Assembly: GCA_949130495.1 (NCBI GenBank) | Contig: OX422220.1 | Span: forward strand, 123,813,810 to 123,877,809 | Direction: 5' to 3' | DNA length: 64,000 nucleotides | Source: Sambucus nigra | Taxonomy: Eukaryota > Streptophyta > Magnoliopsida > Dipsacales > Adoxaceae | Shown here: positions 11,870 to 32,542 of the stretch, piece after piece | Layout: every line of letters begins with the position of its first letter | Position numbering within the stretch: the first letter of the stretch is position 1 | Program-made: the position numbers and the translations under genes | The notes under the pieces: generated by a model | Told to the model about the DNA's origin: nothing | The model's input: the letters and a program-made list of their open reading frames with translations, nothing else | Databases searched by the model: none

Positions 11870-12990
11870 TCATTGTGTTTGGGTTAAAAAATCCTTCAAC
11901 AATATGCGTAAAAGGCACAGTGGGATCCAATTGTGGTTGAGTTTTATATGGTGTGGTGTTACCGAATGTGTGCCCTTTACAGTGTGGTGTCACCATTAGA
12001 TAAATAAATACGTTTTGAAGGGACCATGTTTGTTATGTTAAAAAATTCTTCAACCTTTTGCATAACATACACGGTTAAAGACAACCGTGTTCAGGTCACC
12101 TACAATGTTATGTGGTTGTCTGTATACAGCCCACGATGTGGTGTCGACGCCAAATTATAACATACGGTCTCAAGTGATCGTGGAATTTGGGTTACAAAAA
12201 CCTTCAATTTTCTTCATAACACACTGTGGTATCAAAACATGAGTGGGTCACATACTTATAAAAGCAACCATTACCTTATAATACACGATCTCAAGTGACC
12301 ATGGTATTTGGGTTACAAAAACTTTCAACTTTATACATTACATACACGGTGAGATCAAATCGTGGTTAGGTCACATACGACTAGAAGCAAATGTTACCTT
12401 ATAACACACGGTCTCAAGTGATCGTGGTATTTTGGTTACAAAAATCTTCAACTTTTTGCATAACATACACGATGAGATCAAACCGTGGTTGGGTCACATA
12501 CGGCTAGAAGCAGCCATTACCTTATAACACACGGTCTCAAATGACCGTGGTATTTTGGTTATAAAAAACTTCAACTTTCTACATAGCATACACGATGGGA
12601 TCAAATAGTGGGTGGGTCACATACGACCAGAAGCAACAGATACCTTATAACAAACGATCTCAAACCGCGGTATTTGGGTTACAAAAACCTTCAACTTTCG
12701 GCATAAGATACACGTTGGGATCAAACCTTGGGTGGGTCATATACAGCTAGAAGCAACTGTTACCTTATAATACACAATCTCAAGTGACCGTGGTATTTGG
12801 GTTACAAAACCTTCAACTTTTTGCATAATATACACGGTGAGATCAAACCGTTGTTGGATCACATATGGCTAGAAGGAATCGCCAAATTATAATACACAGT
12901 ATCAAGTGACCGTGGTGTTTGGGTTAAAAAATTATTCAACTTTCTGCACAATGTACACAGTGAGATTAAACCGTCGTTGGTTCAGATACA
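11870..12990. repeat. Tandem array, unit about 121 bp, about nine copies
   Basis: The core caaaaa-cttcaacttt recurs near 11895, 12049, 12203, 12324, 12447, 12570, 12690, 12812 and 12935. Spacing is about 121-122 bp in the regular part and about 154 bp in the first units. Each unit also holds a cacggtctcaagtgaccgtgg element and a (t)gggtcacatac-gctagaagcaa segment. No coding potential. Confidence 0.88.
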
Positions 12991-12999
12991 ACACATAGA

Positions 13000-15060
13000 T
13001 GATAAGACCCTAAAATATACGATGAGGCTATTATGATTAATTCAAGGTAGGTTTGAATAAAAGAAATACTTATTAGAGATAAGTCGAACGCTTGAAAATT
13101 TAACTAATGGTTAGTTCCCTAAAATTATTACCGTATGAAGATACTAAGTAGAATTGCACCCTAAGCCTAGTGGGCTAAGATTAAATGGTTAGTATCGGTG
13201 ATAACGATAGTTAGGGTGTAACTACATTTACAGATTAGTGAATTCCTTATATAATGTACATATAAACCTTATCGAAAAGGTAATAGAAATCGAATGATTA
13301 TTAATAAACTAGAAGGGTTTGGTCTAAGCCAATAAGGCAACATGTTAAAAATCATTAATAGTGTTGGTAAGGGTAGTTTGGGAATAACTATACCTATAAT
13401 AATTTTGGGAAGGGTAGTTTGGGATAACTATACCTATATATGTATGGAGAAATAAATCTGATTATTAAGCCTAGGAGGCATTATATGTGATTTAATATTT
13501 AATTGGGACGTAATCGTAGGATGGAGAGTTAATATCGGTTATGTAATAACTTACTAACATGGTATGATTAAGACAAGAAGGCTATAATTATATGGATGGA
13601 TATTTCCAAGGTAAAAGTAGTTATAGAGTAACTGCATATACATATTGGATGATAATATGCCTTATATTATTTTGTGAGTACATACATGGGTTCGTGGACT
13701 GTCCTATCAGTGGGGGTTATGTAGGCATTCCGGATCAGAGCACACGTAGGCACGGGTGGGCTAGGCGTAGTGTTAGGTCATATTATAGATACTACGTAGC
13801 AGCGCTACTTATGAGAGGTAGGTGTTGATGCTGGGATCCTTTGTGACCGCTGGGTATGGGTCGTGAACTGGTGTACTGCGTAAGTACCGCCCCACTTGCT
13901 TATGTTTTGTTGTTACCCGCTTTAGGATGAGGGACTCCTTCGGGTATTGTCGATAGAGCACGAATAGGATGCCAAAGATAGATGTCTTCGTGTGTCATAC
14001 ATATAAGCGGACATATGTATTTATCTATATACACATTATGGTGTGCCTTGTATGAGAATACATTCTCATAGTCTATAGATGTAGAAAATTCTTGACGGTA
14101 ACAAAGTTGGATTAACATAGCGATGTGGATAATTAGTAATAGAACTAAGTTTTCATGTTTAATGTTGTGGTTAATTATTAATGAGAATAAGAATTGTGCA
14201 GTCTAATGATGTAAACAATAATTAAAGAGAATGAAACCTATAGTCTAATGGCGTAGACGATAATTGGTGTGAATTAATAGTTAAATAGTCTAACGAGATA
14301 GACTAAAGTTAAGGAACATTATTTGACACAAAATTATACACGAAAACTAGGCAGGACTTAGTGGTTAATAATATGAAGTTAATCCGGGGACTGTAATGTT
14401 AGATGTAACACTCACTTTTAGTTGATGTATGTCTAAATAGCTTCATTGTTACATGCCAATTTTAAACATTGGAATTCATAATTGATATTTGTTTGAGAAT
14501 GCGAGTAGAATTGCTTCTAGATTAGAGGTGAGATACTTGATACATCCGAGCGTCGATGGAGAGACGTGAAGTTTGAGTTAGTTACATTTTGCATATTTAT
14601 TGATGAAGAATCCTTGCAACTCTAGGGCGCTGTCCCAAAATTATATTGTATAAGTGAGGTTTGGATCTACCAGAGCCTCGATTTGGAGCGAGTAGGGGTG
14701 GCATGGGGTGCCACTGGCATGACCTTTTAAAAATTAGTAAATATTGGATAAATAGATGTTTAAGTGCATAAGGACACAAATTTCCAATTGAGTCCTTTGT
14801 AGTTTTGACTCAATTCCGGACAAAAAAATTTGAGTCATAGGATAGAGTTCATATTTATCCATTCAAGCCTATGACGTGTTTGTTGAAGACGTAGCGGTCA
14901 AGAGTATAAAGCTTCATCAAATTGCCGAGTTTAATGTATCTCGTTTCTAAGTCATCAACATGGTTCCATTGCTCCTAAGGTATGAATGCATTTTGAAAAT
15001 ATATATAGGAGCTTGGAACATTTTATATTGGGTGAAATTTTTGTTTAAACTATTGTTTAT
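13000..15060. mobile_element. Degenerate Ty3-LTR-like region
   Basis: Non-coding and AT-rich, with short local duplications (gggtagtttggg-taactatacctata at about 13370 and 13418; repeated tagtctaa-gtagac motifs at 14180-14310). A gttacccgctttaggatgaggg stretch near 13912 resembles the R/U5 surroundings of Ty3-type LTRs. The layout parallels the LTR at 52060-54422, but no TG/CA ends or TSDs were found. Treat as a weak assignment. Confidence 0.3.
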
Positions 15061-15099
15061 TTTTAGAAAGATTTTACTAAAACTTTAAAATAAAGTATA

Positions 15100-15330
15100 T
15101 AAAGTTTTTGGGCTAAACATAGAAATTTCAACTTTCTGGAAGTTTTATCGTTCGAACAATAATGTCGTTCGAACGAGTTTGCCAACGAGTTCCCACATTG
15201 GCCACTGGAATGTCGTTCGAAGTTTCGTTCAAACAAAAAATGATGTTCCAACGAGATTTCCAATGAGATTTCTAACGAGTTCACACTGGAACTTCGTTAG
15301 AAATCTCGTTCGAACGAGTTTTGACGGGAA
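15100..15330. repeat. Cluster of CGTTCGAACGAG-type palindromic motifs
   Basis: Within about 200 bp there are repeated full or partial copies of cgttcgaacgag and aacgag (for example 15149, 15166, 15212, 15296), with two copies of cactggaa. The same kind of cluster occurs in other LTR-like sequences of this window, at 2815, 45545, 52420 and 59455. Confidence 0.75.
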
Positions 15331-16450
15331 CAGTTAATTGACAGTTTTGAGCAGTTTTTTCCTACTTTCCTACTTCTTTTCCCACTAACTTTTTACCTGA
15401 ATATGTAAGTGCGGGAACCAAATTTTCTAACTTAACTTTTTCATATCCTACAACCTCTTTTAAACACTACAACCTCTTCTAAACACTGGTACAAACATTT
15501 AATGCAACCCGGTGCACCAAGCCGGTTCAAATAGCATCCCTCATATTTAAATTAGTTGAATTTAAATTCAAGTACTTCGACGCTGCATAAGAATTTTTTG
15601 TGGGGACTTTGTAAATTTAGAACATATTGTAATATGTATTCTGAAAATAGGATAAAAAAACATTTTGTTTTCATTTTTAGTGCCTATTTTTTAATAAAAT
15701 CGCTGGCGCAGACCCATATCCATAAAACGTCAACCAATCACAGCATGCCACATCAGCCGATAATTTAATAATAGAAACTAAGAATGAAAACGAAATATTT
15801 GTTATCCTATATCCATAACTAATATTATTTTAAGTTCTAAAATTGCATAATTTATTTTTGGTTTTTGAAAATTTCCTCAAACTTAATGATCATATGATGC
15901 CTCCTAATTACTTATCATTTCAGATGGTAACTAGTTAGTGACACTGGTTGTGCAACGTACGTGTGCACCACCTAGTAAAAACAAAAGGCCCAAATTGCTT
16001 ACGCCACTTGCCATATTGCTTATGCGCTACTAGTGATTTCAAACATTTGAATGTGAGGTACTATATTGGTTTTTTTAAAGGGGATTTATTCCGACAGGAT
16101 TTCACACACATTGAATTGATGACAAATGGATCAATCCAAACAAGAAACCAGGAGCCGGGCTAAAGACCAGATGCTAATAACAAACAGCGATCTATATCTG
16201 GCCTTTATTGATAAAGAGATACAGGCACAGGATTCATTAGTCTGCCAGTAGCTCATTTTCTAGCTCAAGAAGACCATGACCACACTTGGTAGTATATCTC
16301 AGTTACAAGAGTTTCTCCACATACAAAGTTTTCATACATATGATACTACAACTTACAACATATAATACAGGCGCAACAAATGAAAAGGAGACCAGCTTTT
16401 AGGGAAAAAACTAGATACAAAAACTACATGCTATTGGTTTTAACAACAAT
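15331..16450. other. 3' flank of the malic enzyme locus
   Basis: No gene recognised up to the NADP-ME stop codon. The part next to 16450 would hold the 3' untranslated region of the minus-strand gene. A polyadenylation site could not be fixed. Confidence 0.4.
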
Positions 16451-25391
<8,941 letters not shown>

Positions 25392-25966
25392 CTACACCAA
25401 ACGATTAAGTGAAACATAATCATGAAATAATTATCATTGACATTCTATCAAGAGCAGATCAATGTTGGAGCTCAACTTTGGATTTGAACTTAATGTTGGA
25501 AGTATGAAAATTAATTTGAAAAACATAAAGTTTTGCTCCCCTTACATTTCAATTAATATAACTAATATATTACTTTTGTTTCCCCTTGACGAAAGAATCT
25601 AGCTCTGCATGTCCATGGCATTACAATGATCAACAACTTCAGCACACAAACACATGCATAGATATATCCATGCATGAAATATAGTAATGTATATATCTTG
25701 AGACAAAGCAGGGCCTAACTTATCCTCCTGAGAAACAAGTCGTGATTTTTGTCAAATTTTCACTACAGAATTTGGCATTTCTGAAAAGACAAAACAATGA
25801 TCATAACAAATGGACAACATCACCGGTGCCTTTAAATATCTAGAACATAGTAGAAGAAATGAATTGCATTTGTAATGTTAAAAATATGAAATCAAAATTG
25901 AAATATCAAAATAAATAAACACCTAACATGGAGATATCAGATAACTGGCTGAAGTTATATATATAT

Positions 25967-25969
<3 letters not shown>
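25392..25969. other. Sequence upstream of the first visible NADP-ME exon
   Basis: AT-rich sequence with no recognisable coding exon. It would be intron if the missing first exon lies further upstream. Confidence 0.5.
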
Positions 25970-26009
<40 letters not shown>

Positions 26010-26370
26010 CAGGATCAAGTGCGGACCAATCCATGTGGACTCCGTACGGGCCAATTTTTTTAAGATACTAAAATAATAATTTTTAAACATTTCAAGGTAC
26101 CCCTGAAAAAAAATCAACTCAAAATGATTTTTTTTACTATTTTAAACAAATTTGTCAAAATATGTCAGTTTTTAAGCCGTACAAACTGTAATATTTTGAC
26201 CGATTGTTTTAAAATAGTAAATAAATTCATTTTGAGCTGATTTTTTTTTTCAGGGGTACCTTGAAATGTTTAAACACCAAAATAAAAATATCAACTCAAA
26301 ATTATTTATTTTAGTATTTTAAAAAAATTGGTCCACACGGACCAGTCCTTAAGTTGGTCGGCATTTGATC

Positions 26371-26404
<34 letters not shown>
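25970..26404. mobile_element. MITE with (GA)n/(CT)n ends inside a TA microsatellite
   Basis: A (TA)n tract leads into (GA)n and ggatcaagtgcggaccaatc on the left. The right end is the inverted counterpart, ggtcggcatttgatc followed by (CT)n and (TA)n. The arms continue inwards (ccgtacgggccaatttttt against aaaaaaattggtccacacgg, and ttcaaggtacccctgaaaa against ttcaggggtaccttgaa), so the whole element can fold back on itself. No coding capacity. Confidence 0.78.
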
Positions 26405-26452
<48 letters not shown>

Positions 26453-26604
26453 ACCAATGCAATCACATCATTCAATATATAAGCAATATACATACATGTG
26501 TACACACAGACAAGATATGTACTCCTTGCGTTCCAAATTAAGAGTTCCTATATGTTTTTTTTTGTATGGATTAACGATAAACTCGATAAATGGCTAAGAT
26601 TAAC

Positions 26605-26884
26605 CAGTGATGGATCCAGGATTTTTTGTTAGGAGGAGCGAAAGTCTTGAGTGGTGCCGGGGGTTCGGAGGCGGGAGCCCCCGAGGCAAATTTTTTTTGG
26701 GTTAATACAAGTTTTATACAAAATTTTGATTAAAAAACAGTGTAGACAAGATCTCAGGAGGGGCCTCTCTTAAAAATTGCACCCCTAAAAAAAAAATTAC
26801 ACATTTTGCATACCTAATTTTTTTTTTTTTTTAATCTCAGGGGGGGCCTCCGCCCCTCTTGGCACCCCCCTAGATCCGCCCCTG
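26605..26884. mobile_element. Non-autonomous hAT-type element, 280 bp
   Basis: Terminal inverted repeats CAGTGATGGATCCAG and CTAGATCCGCCCCTG (imperfect) are flanked by a perfect 8-bp duplication AGATTAAC (26597-26604 and 26885-26892). An 8-bp duplication with CAGNG ends is the hAT signature. There is no transposase. Confidence 0.88.
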
Positions 26885-27467
26885 AGATTAACACTTATTG
26901 GGACAACCCAAAAATGAATAGTGAACTCTTAATTCGGTACTGAAGGAAGGAGTATATATGAGGTCTCTCCCGCAGTAAAATCATCTGGAATGTTTTTGCT
27001 GCAGTAGACAGAGCCCAAAACCAACTACAAGTGTATATACGATTATATCCTCAATGGCACTACGTTAAGACGACAAGGCCCTTGTTTTTGTCTCTACAGT
27101 AAGAATAACTGCAGGGATTTACTGCAGATGAGCTAAATCTCATATATCAGTGTCATGATCATAGCTATACGATACCTCTGTTATGATAGTTAGTTTGTTA
27201 GGCGGTATTGAGTTATTGATCTGTTATGATAGTTAGGCCGTTATGAGTTGTTGAGTTAGTTGTAGTATTAGCCATCGGATTGTAAGTACCTCTTTCATTT
27301 CAATCCATTAATCCTGGTGATGTAATAGCTAGCATATAAACTAGTGCTCATTTGCTTAATATACTCAAAGGTTTAGCAATAAACACTAATTCTCTCTTCC
27401 TCAATTGTTCTTTTCTTATCAGAAGTGTTGCAATTTTGGTGTCAGAGACCTGGAGGTCAATTGAGAG

Positions 27468-28289
27468 ATGGCGGAGGGTACTCGTTTCAAAGATCTTCCA
27501 AAGGCTGTCAAGAGACATGATGATCGCATTGAAGGCTTTCATAATATCGCAACTCAACTTCAAGATAGCATGAAACAAATGGAGGCAACTATGAAACAAT
27601 TTCAAGAACAAGTGGAAGTTATGATCACAGAATAGAACAGTGGAGAACAATAAGACAATGGAGCTTGAGATAACTCACAGTAGGAGCTTAAGAGGATTGT
27701 TTTCGGAGGAAGAATTCACGCAGAATCGAACCCTGACTTCCCCAAATTTAATGGGGAAAACCCTAAGAATTGGATCCACAAATGTAGCAAAAAAATTTCC
27801 TCTCATTCCACGTCACATTTGCAAGAGGTTAGCTATGCATCCATGTAGTTGGAGGGATTAGCTGATGAATGGTTTCAAGATTTTCAAGAGGGTAAGGATG
27901 AAATTGATTGGGGCATATTCATGAGGCCCTTACTCACCAAATTCAGACCTGGTACACATGACAATTTAATGGTAGATTTCCACAATTGAAGCAAATCACT
28001 TTTACGTAGAGAAAAATTAGAAGTGAAATTTAAACGTTTTATCCCTCTACACTGTTGCAAGCTACAAGCCTAGCAAAGTTGCAAGAAACTACTGTTGAAG
28101 CCATGAGCAAAAGGTGCAAATCAGCCTCATATGTTAACAAATGCTAGTAATACACCAAAATCATGAACAATTAACAAGGAAGTGATTACCTCCACCAATG
28201 AAACCAAGAACACCAAAGCCAATACTGTACCCATGAAGAGAATTTCGTATGCTGAAATAAAAGAAAGGAGAGACAAGGGCCTATGTTAT
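27468..28289 (+). pseudogene. Ty3 gag, 5' part
   Basis: ATG at 27468 opens MAEGTRFKDLPKAVKRHDD, followed by a glutamine-rich coiled stretch, and stops at 27633. Later pieces (PKFNGENPKNWIHKC-like near 27740, then KRISYAEIKERRDKGLCY ending at 28289) belong to the same gene in other frames. The zinc knuckle is cut by the copia insertion and continues at 34182 (Y-C-DEVFKPGHVC). Confidence 0.75.
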
Positions 28290-28862
28290 TGTTGTTCGTA
28301 TGAACGGAAAAATTTAAGATCACAATAAAATTAGAAAGACTTATCTGGATGCTGAGGTGTGTGTTAGACACACAGTCCTAAGACGGAAATATCGCCCGCA
28401 CTTAATCCAGTGGTGCCTCGAGCCTCAGATATCTGTCCTCAGGATTCAACAGTGTTGTTCGTCCTATTGAAGCACACAATGGAGAACGAATAGAACCACA
28501 AAGTATTGCCCAGAAATATCATTTGAGTAGGAACAGATTTTGGAAGTAAGAGAGAAGGAAATTCAGACTGATTATTGTCTCATGTTTCAAACTTCCTCTA
28601 TAAGGCCCTTTTAAAAGGGAATTCAGCCACCCTATGGCATTAAATTAAGTAGCCCCTATAGCCACCCTATGGCATTAAATTAAGTAGCCACTTGCACCCC
28701 TCACACCACTTCCAACGGCTAGGAATAAACGTATTATAATATTAATAAAAAATTAATCCAGATTTAATTTTTAAATAAAAACGAAATAACATAAAAAACG
28801 AAATTACAATTGGGTCTTGACTTAGGACCCAAGTCCCAAGTCTTGATATATATATGTATATA

Positions 28863-28935
28863 GTGCACCTAGAGGGACTTGAACCCAAGACCTCTCACAA
28901 GAATTGTGAAAACCTTACCACTAGGCTATTAGAGG
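28863..28935 (-). other. tRNA-like module inside the copia LTR (left copy)
   Basis: On the minus strand: TAGCCTAGTGGTAAGG (A-box-like), about 30 nt, then GGGTTCAAGTCCC (B-box and T-arm-like). The same module is in the other LTR at 34064-34136. It is an internal Pol III promoter pattern within an LTR. It does not fold as a complete tRNA by eye, so I do not call it a tRNA gene. Confidence 0.6.
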
Positions 28936-29557
28936 TTGTTGTGAGTATTTCATTCACACAAAGTAATATACACAAAAACACAACAATCCCCCACATGAAT
29001 GAAATGCGAGAAGAAGGAATAGAAGGAAATTTTTGGGCAGTAAAATGTCATTAGTAGGCAGAGGTGTCTTTTGGACTTGAACCTTGCTTAGTGTTGGTCC
29101 ATTGGGTTTACTAACTATTCAGTGAATTAAATATCTTGAACTGAGCAGTTATGTTTGGTAAACCTGTTCAATAGATAACACACATGACACTTTAATATAC
29201 TTGTGGTTCAAAACAGTTTTGCTCATTAAGGCTATAAGCTACATCCCATTATCATGAGCGCTCTAGGAGGTTTAGCCACAATTTCCATAGGCAGCGGCCC
29301 CACTGCCACACTCATTTAGGTGAATCTATCAAGAATGTCCTGTCACATTCCTCTTGAAAATCCAAGCCATAGATTTTATTAAGAGTTTAACTCATCATTT
29401 CTCATTACAGGTAGCATTACTATTATTAACATCATAGGGATAAGACAATTTAAAGTATTTTTAATGCTTACACATAATCACTCACGATTTAATTTTCCCT
29501 TGGAACCTATATCCTGGGATCTCCATTCATATAGGTTGGGTATCCATCATGGTGATT

Positions 29558-29836
29558 CTACTCATTAGGCTTTAAGCCCATCCCCCTCGATGTTTTGTAA
29601 ATAATGTCTCTTGAAAACCCTTTGGTTAACGGATCCGCTAAATTATCACTTGACCTCACAAAGTCAATGGTTATAATACCATTAGATATGAGTTGTCTCA
29701 CACTATTATGCCTGCGACGGATATGTCTTGATTTTCCATTGTAGGACTTGTTGCTTGCTTTTGCTATTGCTGCTTGGCAATCACAATGTATAAGTACCGC
29801 GGGTAGAGGTTTAGGCCACATCGGAATGTCGGCCAA
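29558..29836 (-). pseudogene. Copia RNase H, C-terminal part
   Basis: Contains IHCDCQAAIAKASNKSYNGK, RHIRRRHNSVRQLI and SSDNLADPLTKGFSRD, the standard end of copia polyproteins including the ADPLTKG motif. The frame is separated from the upstream RNase H block (29881-30447) by a short break at 29837-29880. Confidence 0.88.
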
Positions 29837-29880
29837 GAAGGTCCTCAGCCACTCGGTTTCTTCACTTGCTTTATCTAAAG

Positions 29881-30447
29881 CTATAATTCAGACTCCATTG
29901 TTGATCTCGCAATGCATGTCTGTTTTGAGGATTTCCATGATATGGCAGCCCCACCTAATGTGAATATATATCCACTTGTTGACTTCGATTCCTCTGAATC
30001 ATAGATCCAATTAGCATCACTATAACCTTCAATCACAGCAAGATAAGATACATAATATAAGGCATAATCCAAAGTAAATTTCAGGTATCTCAACACTCTA
30101 GTAAGCGCATTCCAGTGATCATTATTATAATTACAAGTATATCTACTCAATCTCCCTACTACATATGCAATATCAGGTCTAGTGCAATTCATAATATACA
30201 TTAGGCTACCAATAATTCTTGAATATTCAAGTTGTGACACATCTTCTCCTTTATTTTTCTTTAATTTACTATTTGGATCATAAGAAGTTCTAGCAGGAGT
30301 AGATTCATATTGATTGAATTTCTTTAGCACACTTTCTATATAATGTGATTGTGACAATTTGATTCCCTCGGAATCCCGTATTATTTTGATTCCCAAAATA
30401 AAATCTGCAACTCCCAAGTCTTTCATATCAAACTGTTCAGATAACAT
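29881..30447 (-). pseudogene. Copia reverse transcriptase C-terminus and RNase H N-terminus
   Basis: Carries [84 protein letters not shown] and [19 protein letters not shown]. These are conserved copia RT connection and RNase H motifs, including the catalytic D of SDANW. A frame break separates it from the RT block that ends near 30630. Confidence 0.88.
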
Positions 30448-31214
30448 CTTTTTGTAGTTTGTATAATACTCATATGTGATCCAAATATTAGCATATCATC
30501 AACATATAGACAAACAATCACATAAGCATCTCTATGGCATTTAAAATACACACATTTATCAGATTCATTTTTTTTAAATCCATCATTAATCATTACATGA
30601 TCAAATTTTTCATGCCACTATTTAGGTGCTTATTTCAGTCCGTATAAGGATTTAACTAGCTTGCAGACTTTATTTTCAAATCCTTTAACGATGAAACCTT
30701 GTGGTTGATCCATATAAATTTCTTCGTCTAATTCTCCACTTAAAAAGGCAGTTCTTACATCCATTTGATGAATTTCCATTTTATAGATTAATGCGAGGGA
30801 AATTAGAATTCTAATAGAAGTAATTCGCGTAACAGGAGAATAAGTGTCAAAGAAGTCAAGTCCTTCCTTTTGTTTATAACCTTTGGCTACTAACCTAGCC
30901 TTGTATTTTTCTATGGATCCATCTGGTTTTATTTTTCTTTTAAAAATCCATTTACACCCTATGGTTTTACATCCAGGTGGCAAGCTAACTAAATCCCATG
31001 TGTGATTTTTCATAATAGATTCTATTTCACTATTAACAGCCTCTCTCCAAAATGGAGCTTCAGGAGAGGTAATAGCATCGTGATAAGATTGAGGATCTTC
31101 TTCAGATAAAAATGAAATATAATCAGGCCCAAAAGATGTTTCTATTCTACGTCTTTTACTTCTTATAGGCCCTTGTATTTCCATTTCATTATCTCTCATA
31201 CTACTAGATGGCAA
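30448..31214 (-). pseudogene. Copia reverse transcriptase
   Basis: FWREAVNSEIESIMKNHTW, GCKWIFKRKIKPDGSIEKYK, ARLVAKGYKQKEGLDFFDTY, DVRTAFLSGELDEEIYMDQP and KLVKSLYGLK are the standard copia RT blocks. The frame meets a stop at about 30630, just after SLYGLK. Downstream in the same frame, [11 protein letters not shown] (about 30500) preserves the catalytic YVDD. The polymerase core is thus recognisable but interrupted. Confidence 0.9.
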
Positions 31215-31837
31215 ATTAATGTTTTTAGGATCATTATCATATCTAGTAGTTGGATTATGTGGATAAATATTTTCAAAGTAATAGTATTTGTAGATACACT
31301 ATCTACATTTGATTTAAACACAAGAAGCCTATAAGCGCTACTGTTTTGAGCATTACCTATAAATACACAATCAACAGTTTTAGGTCCAAGTTTCGTTCGT
31401 TTAGGTGGAGGCAGGACTACTTTAGCTAAACACCCCCACACTTTTAAATATTTGTATGACGTCTTTCTTCCTTTCCACAATTCGTAAGGAGATTTATCAG
31501 ATTTTTTAAGGGGAATTTTATTTAAAATATAACATGCGGAAAGTACCGCTTCACCCCATAAGTTGTGAGGAGGACCCGAACTGCTTAACATAGCATTTAC
31601 CATATCCTTTAGCGTTTGATTTTTACGTTCATCCACACCATTTTGTTGTGGACAATATGGTGCAGTAGTTTGATGTATTATGCCATGCAATTTACAGAAG
31701 TCATTAAACGGCTCGAAATATTCTCCTCCTCTATCCGATCTAACAATTTTTATTTTTTGATTTAGTTGATTTTCAACTTCTGTTTTGTAAAGATTAAATT
31801 TCTCAAGTGCTTCATCCTTCGAACGCAAAAGGTACAC
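31196..31837 (-). pseudogene. Copia integrase, core and C-terminal part
   Basis: KIVRSDRGGEYFEPFNDFC holds the second catalytic aspartate; GVDERKNQTLKDMVNAML holds the catalytic glutamate region (alanine of the usual GVAERKN is replaced by aspartate). LWGEAVLSACYILNKIP and WGCLAKVVLP follow. The first catalytic aspartate lies in the preceding frame (HTDLCDL, 31853-32506). Confidence 0.9.
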
Positions 31838-31852
31838 GTAACAAAATTTCGT

Positions 31853-32506
31853 TTAATGGTCTATAAAGGTAATAAAGTACTTATTTTCACCCCTTGTTTG
31901 AATTCTTTTTAAGTCACACAAATCTGTATGAATTAATTCTAAGATTTCAGTAGAGCGTTGTACACTTGAAAAAGATTTTCTTTTGAATTTTGATTCTACA
32001 CATATTTCACATTTATGTTCGACATTTTCGGGTAATTTTGGGATATCTCCTAAATTTATTAATCTTCTAAGTGAAGCAAGATTAACATGTCCAAGTCTAC
32101 TATGCCACAAATATAAAGAATCAGAGAGATACGCAGAAGAATTAACTACATTAAAACTAGAGTTAACGGTTACACTTAGTTTGAACAACCCCTCACACAT
32201 GTAACCCTTTCCCACAAAAATCCCATTTTTAGTTAAAACAAACTGATCAGATTGAAAGACCATTTTGAAACCCTTTTTACTCAACATCGAACCTGAGACC
32301 AAATTTTTCCTAATGTCGGGCACATGTAGCACTTCGTTCAACGTTAGGACTTTTCCAGAAGTGAATTTTAAATCCAACTTCCGTTTTCCAGCAACTACCG
32401 CTACCGAAGAATTGCCCATATAGAGATTTTCATCACCTCCTACCACCTCGTAGTAGGAAAATACACTTCTGTCTCCACAGATGTGTCGGGTGGCCCCAGT
32501 GTTCAC
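31853..32506 (-). pseudogene. Copia protease and integrase N-terminal part
   Basis: Opens in NTGATRHICGD, the copia protease active site with the catalytic aspartate changed to asparagine. LHVPDIRKNLVSGSMLSKKG, LYLWHSRLGHVNLASLRRL (GAG-pre-integrase), CEICVESKFKRKSF (zinc finger) and ELIHTDLCDLKRI (first integrase aspartate) follow. An in-frame stop separates it from gag. Confidence 0.9.
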
Positions 32507-32542
32507 CCACCAGTCCTTAATGTTACTAACGAGATGTGCTTC

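Noticed and set aside
28186..28270. Possible minus-strand exon with tttcag acceptor and gtaatc donor, seeming to encode IRNSLHGYSIGFGVLGF
   Set aside because: The plus strand continues the Ty3 gag across the copia insertion (KRISYAEIKERRDKGLCY joined by the GTTAT target site to the zinc knuckle), so the splice-like sites are chance.
28863..28935. tRNA gene
   Set aside because: A-box and B-box are present, but a full cloverleaf and acceptor stem are not evident, and the sequence is repeated within both LTRs.
28854..29054. Open frame MYIVHLEGLEPK and its twin at 34050-34238
   Set aside because: Translation of the copia LTR, including its tRNA-like module; the repeat comes from the two LTRs.
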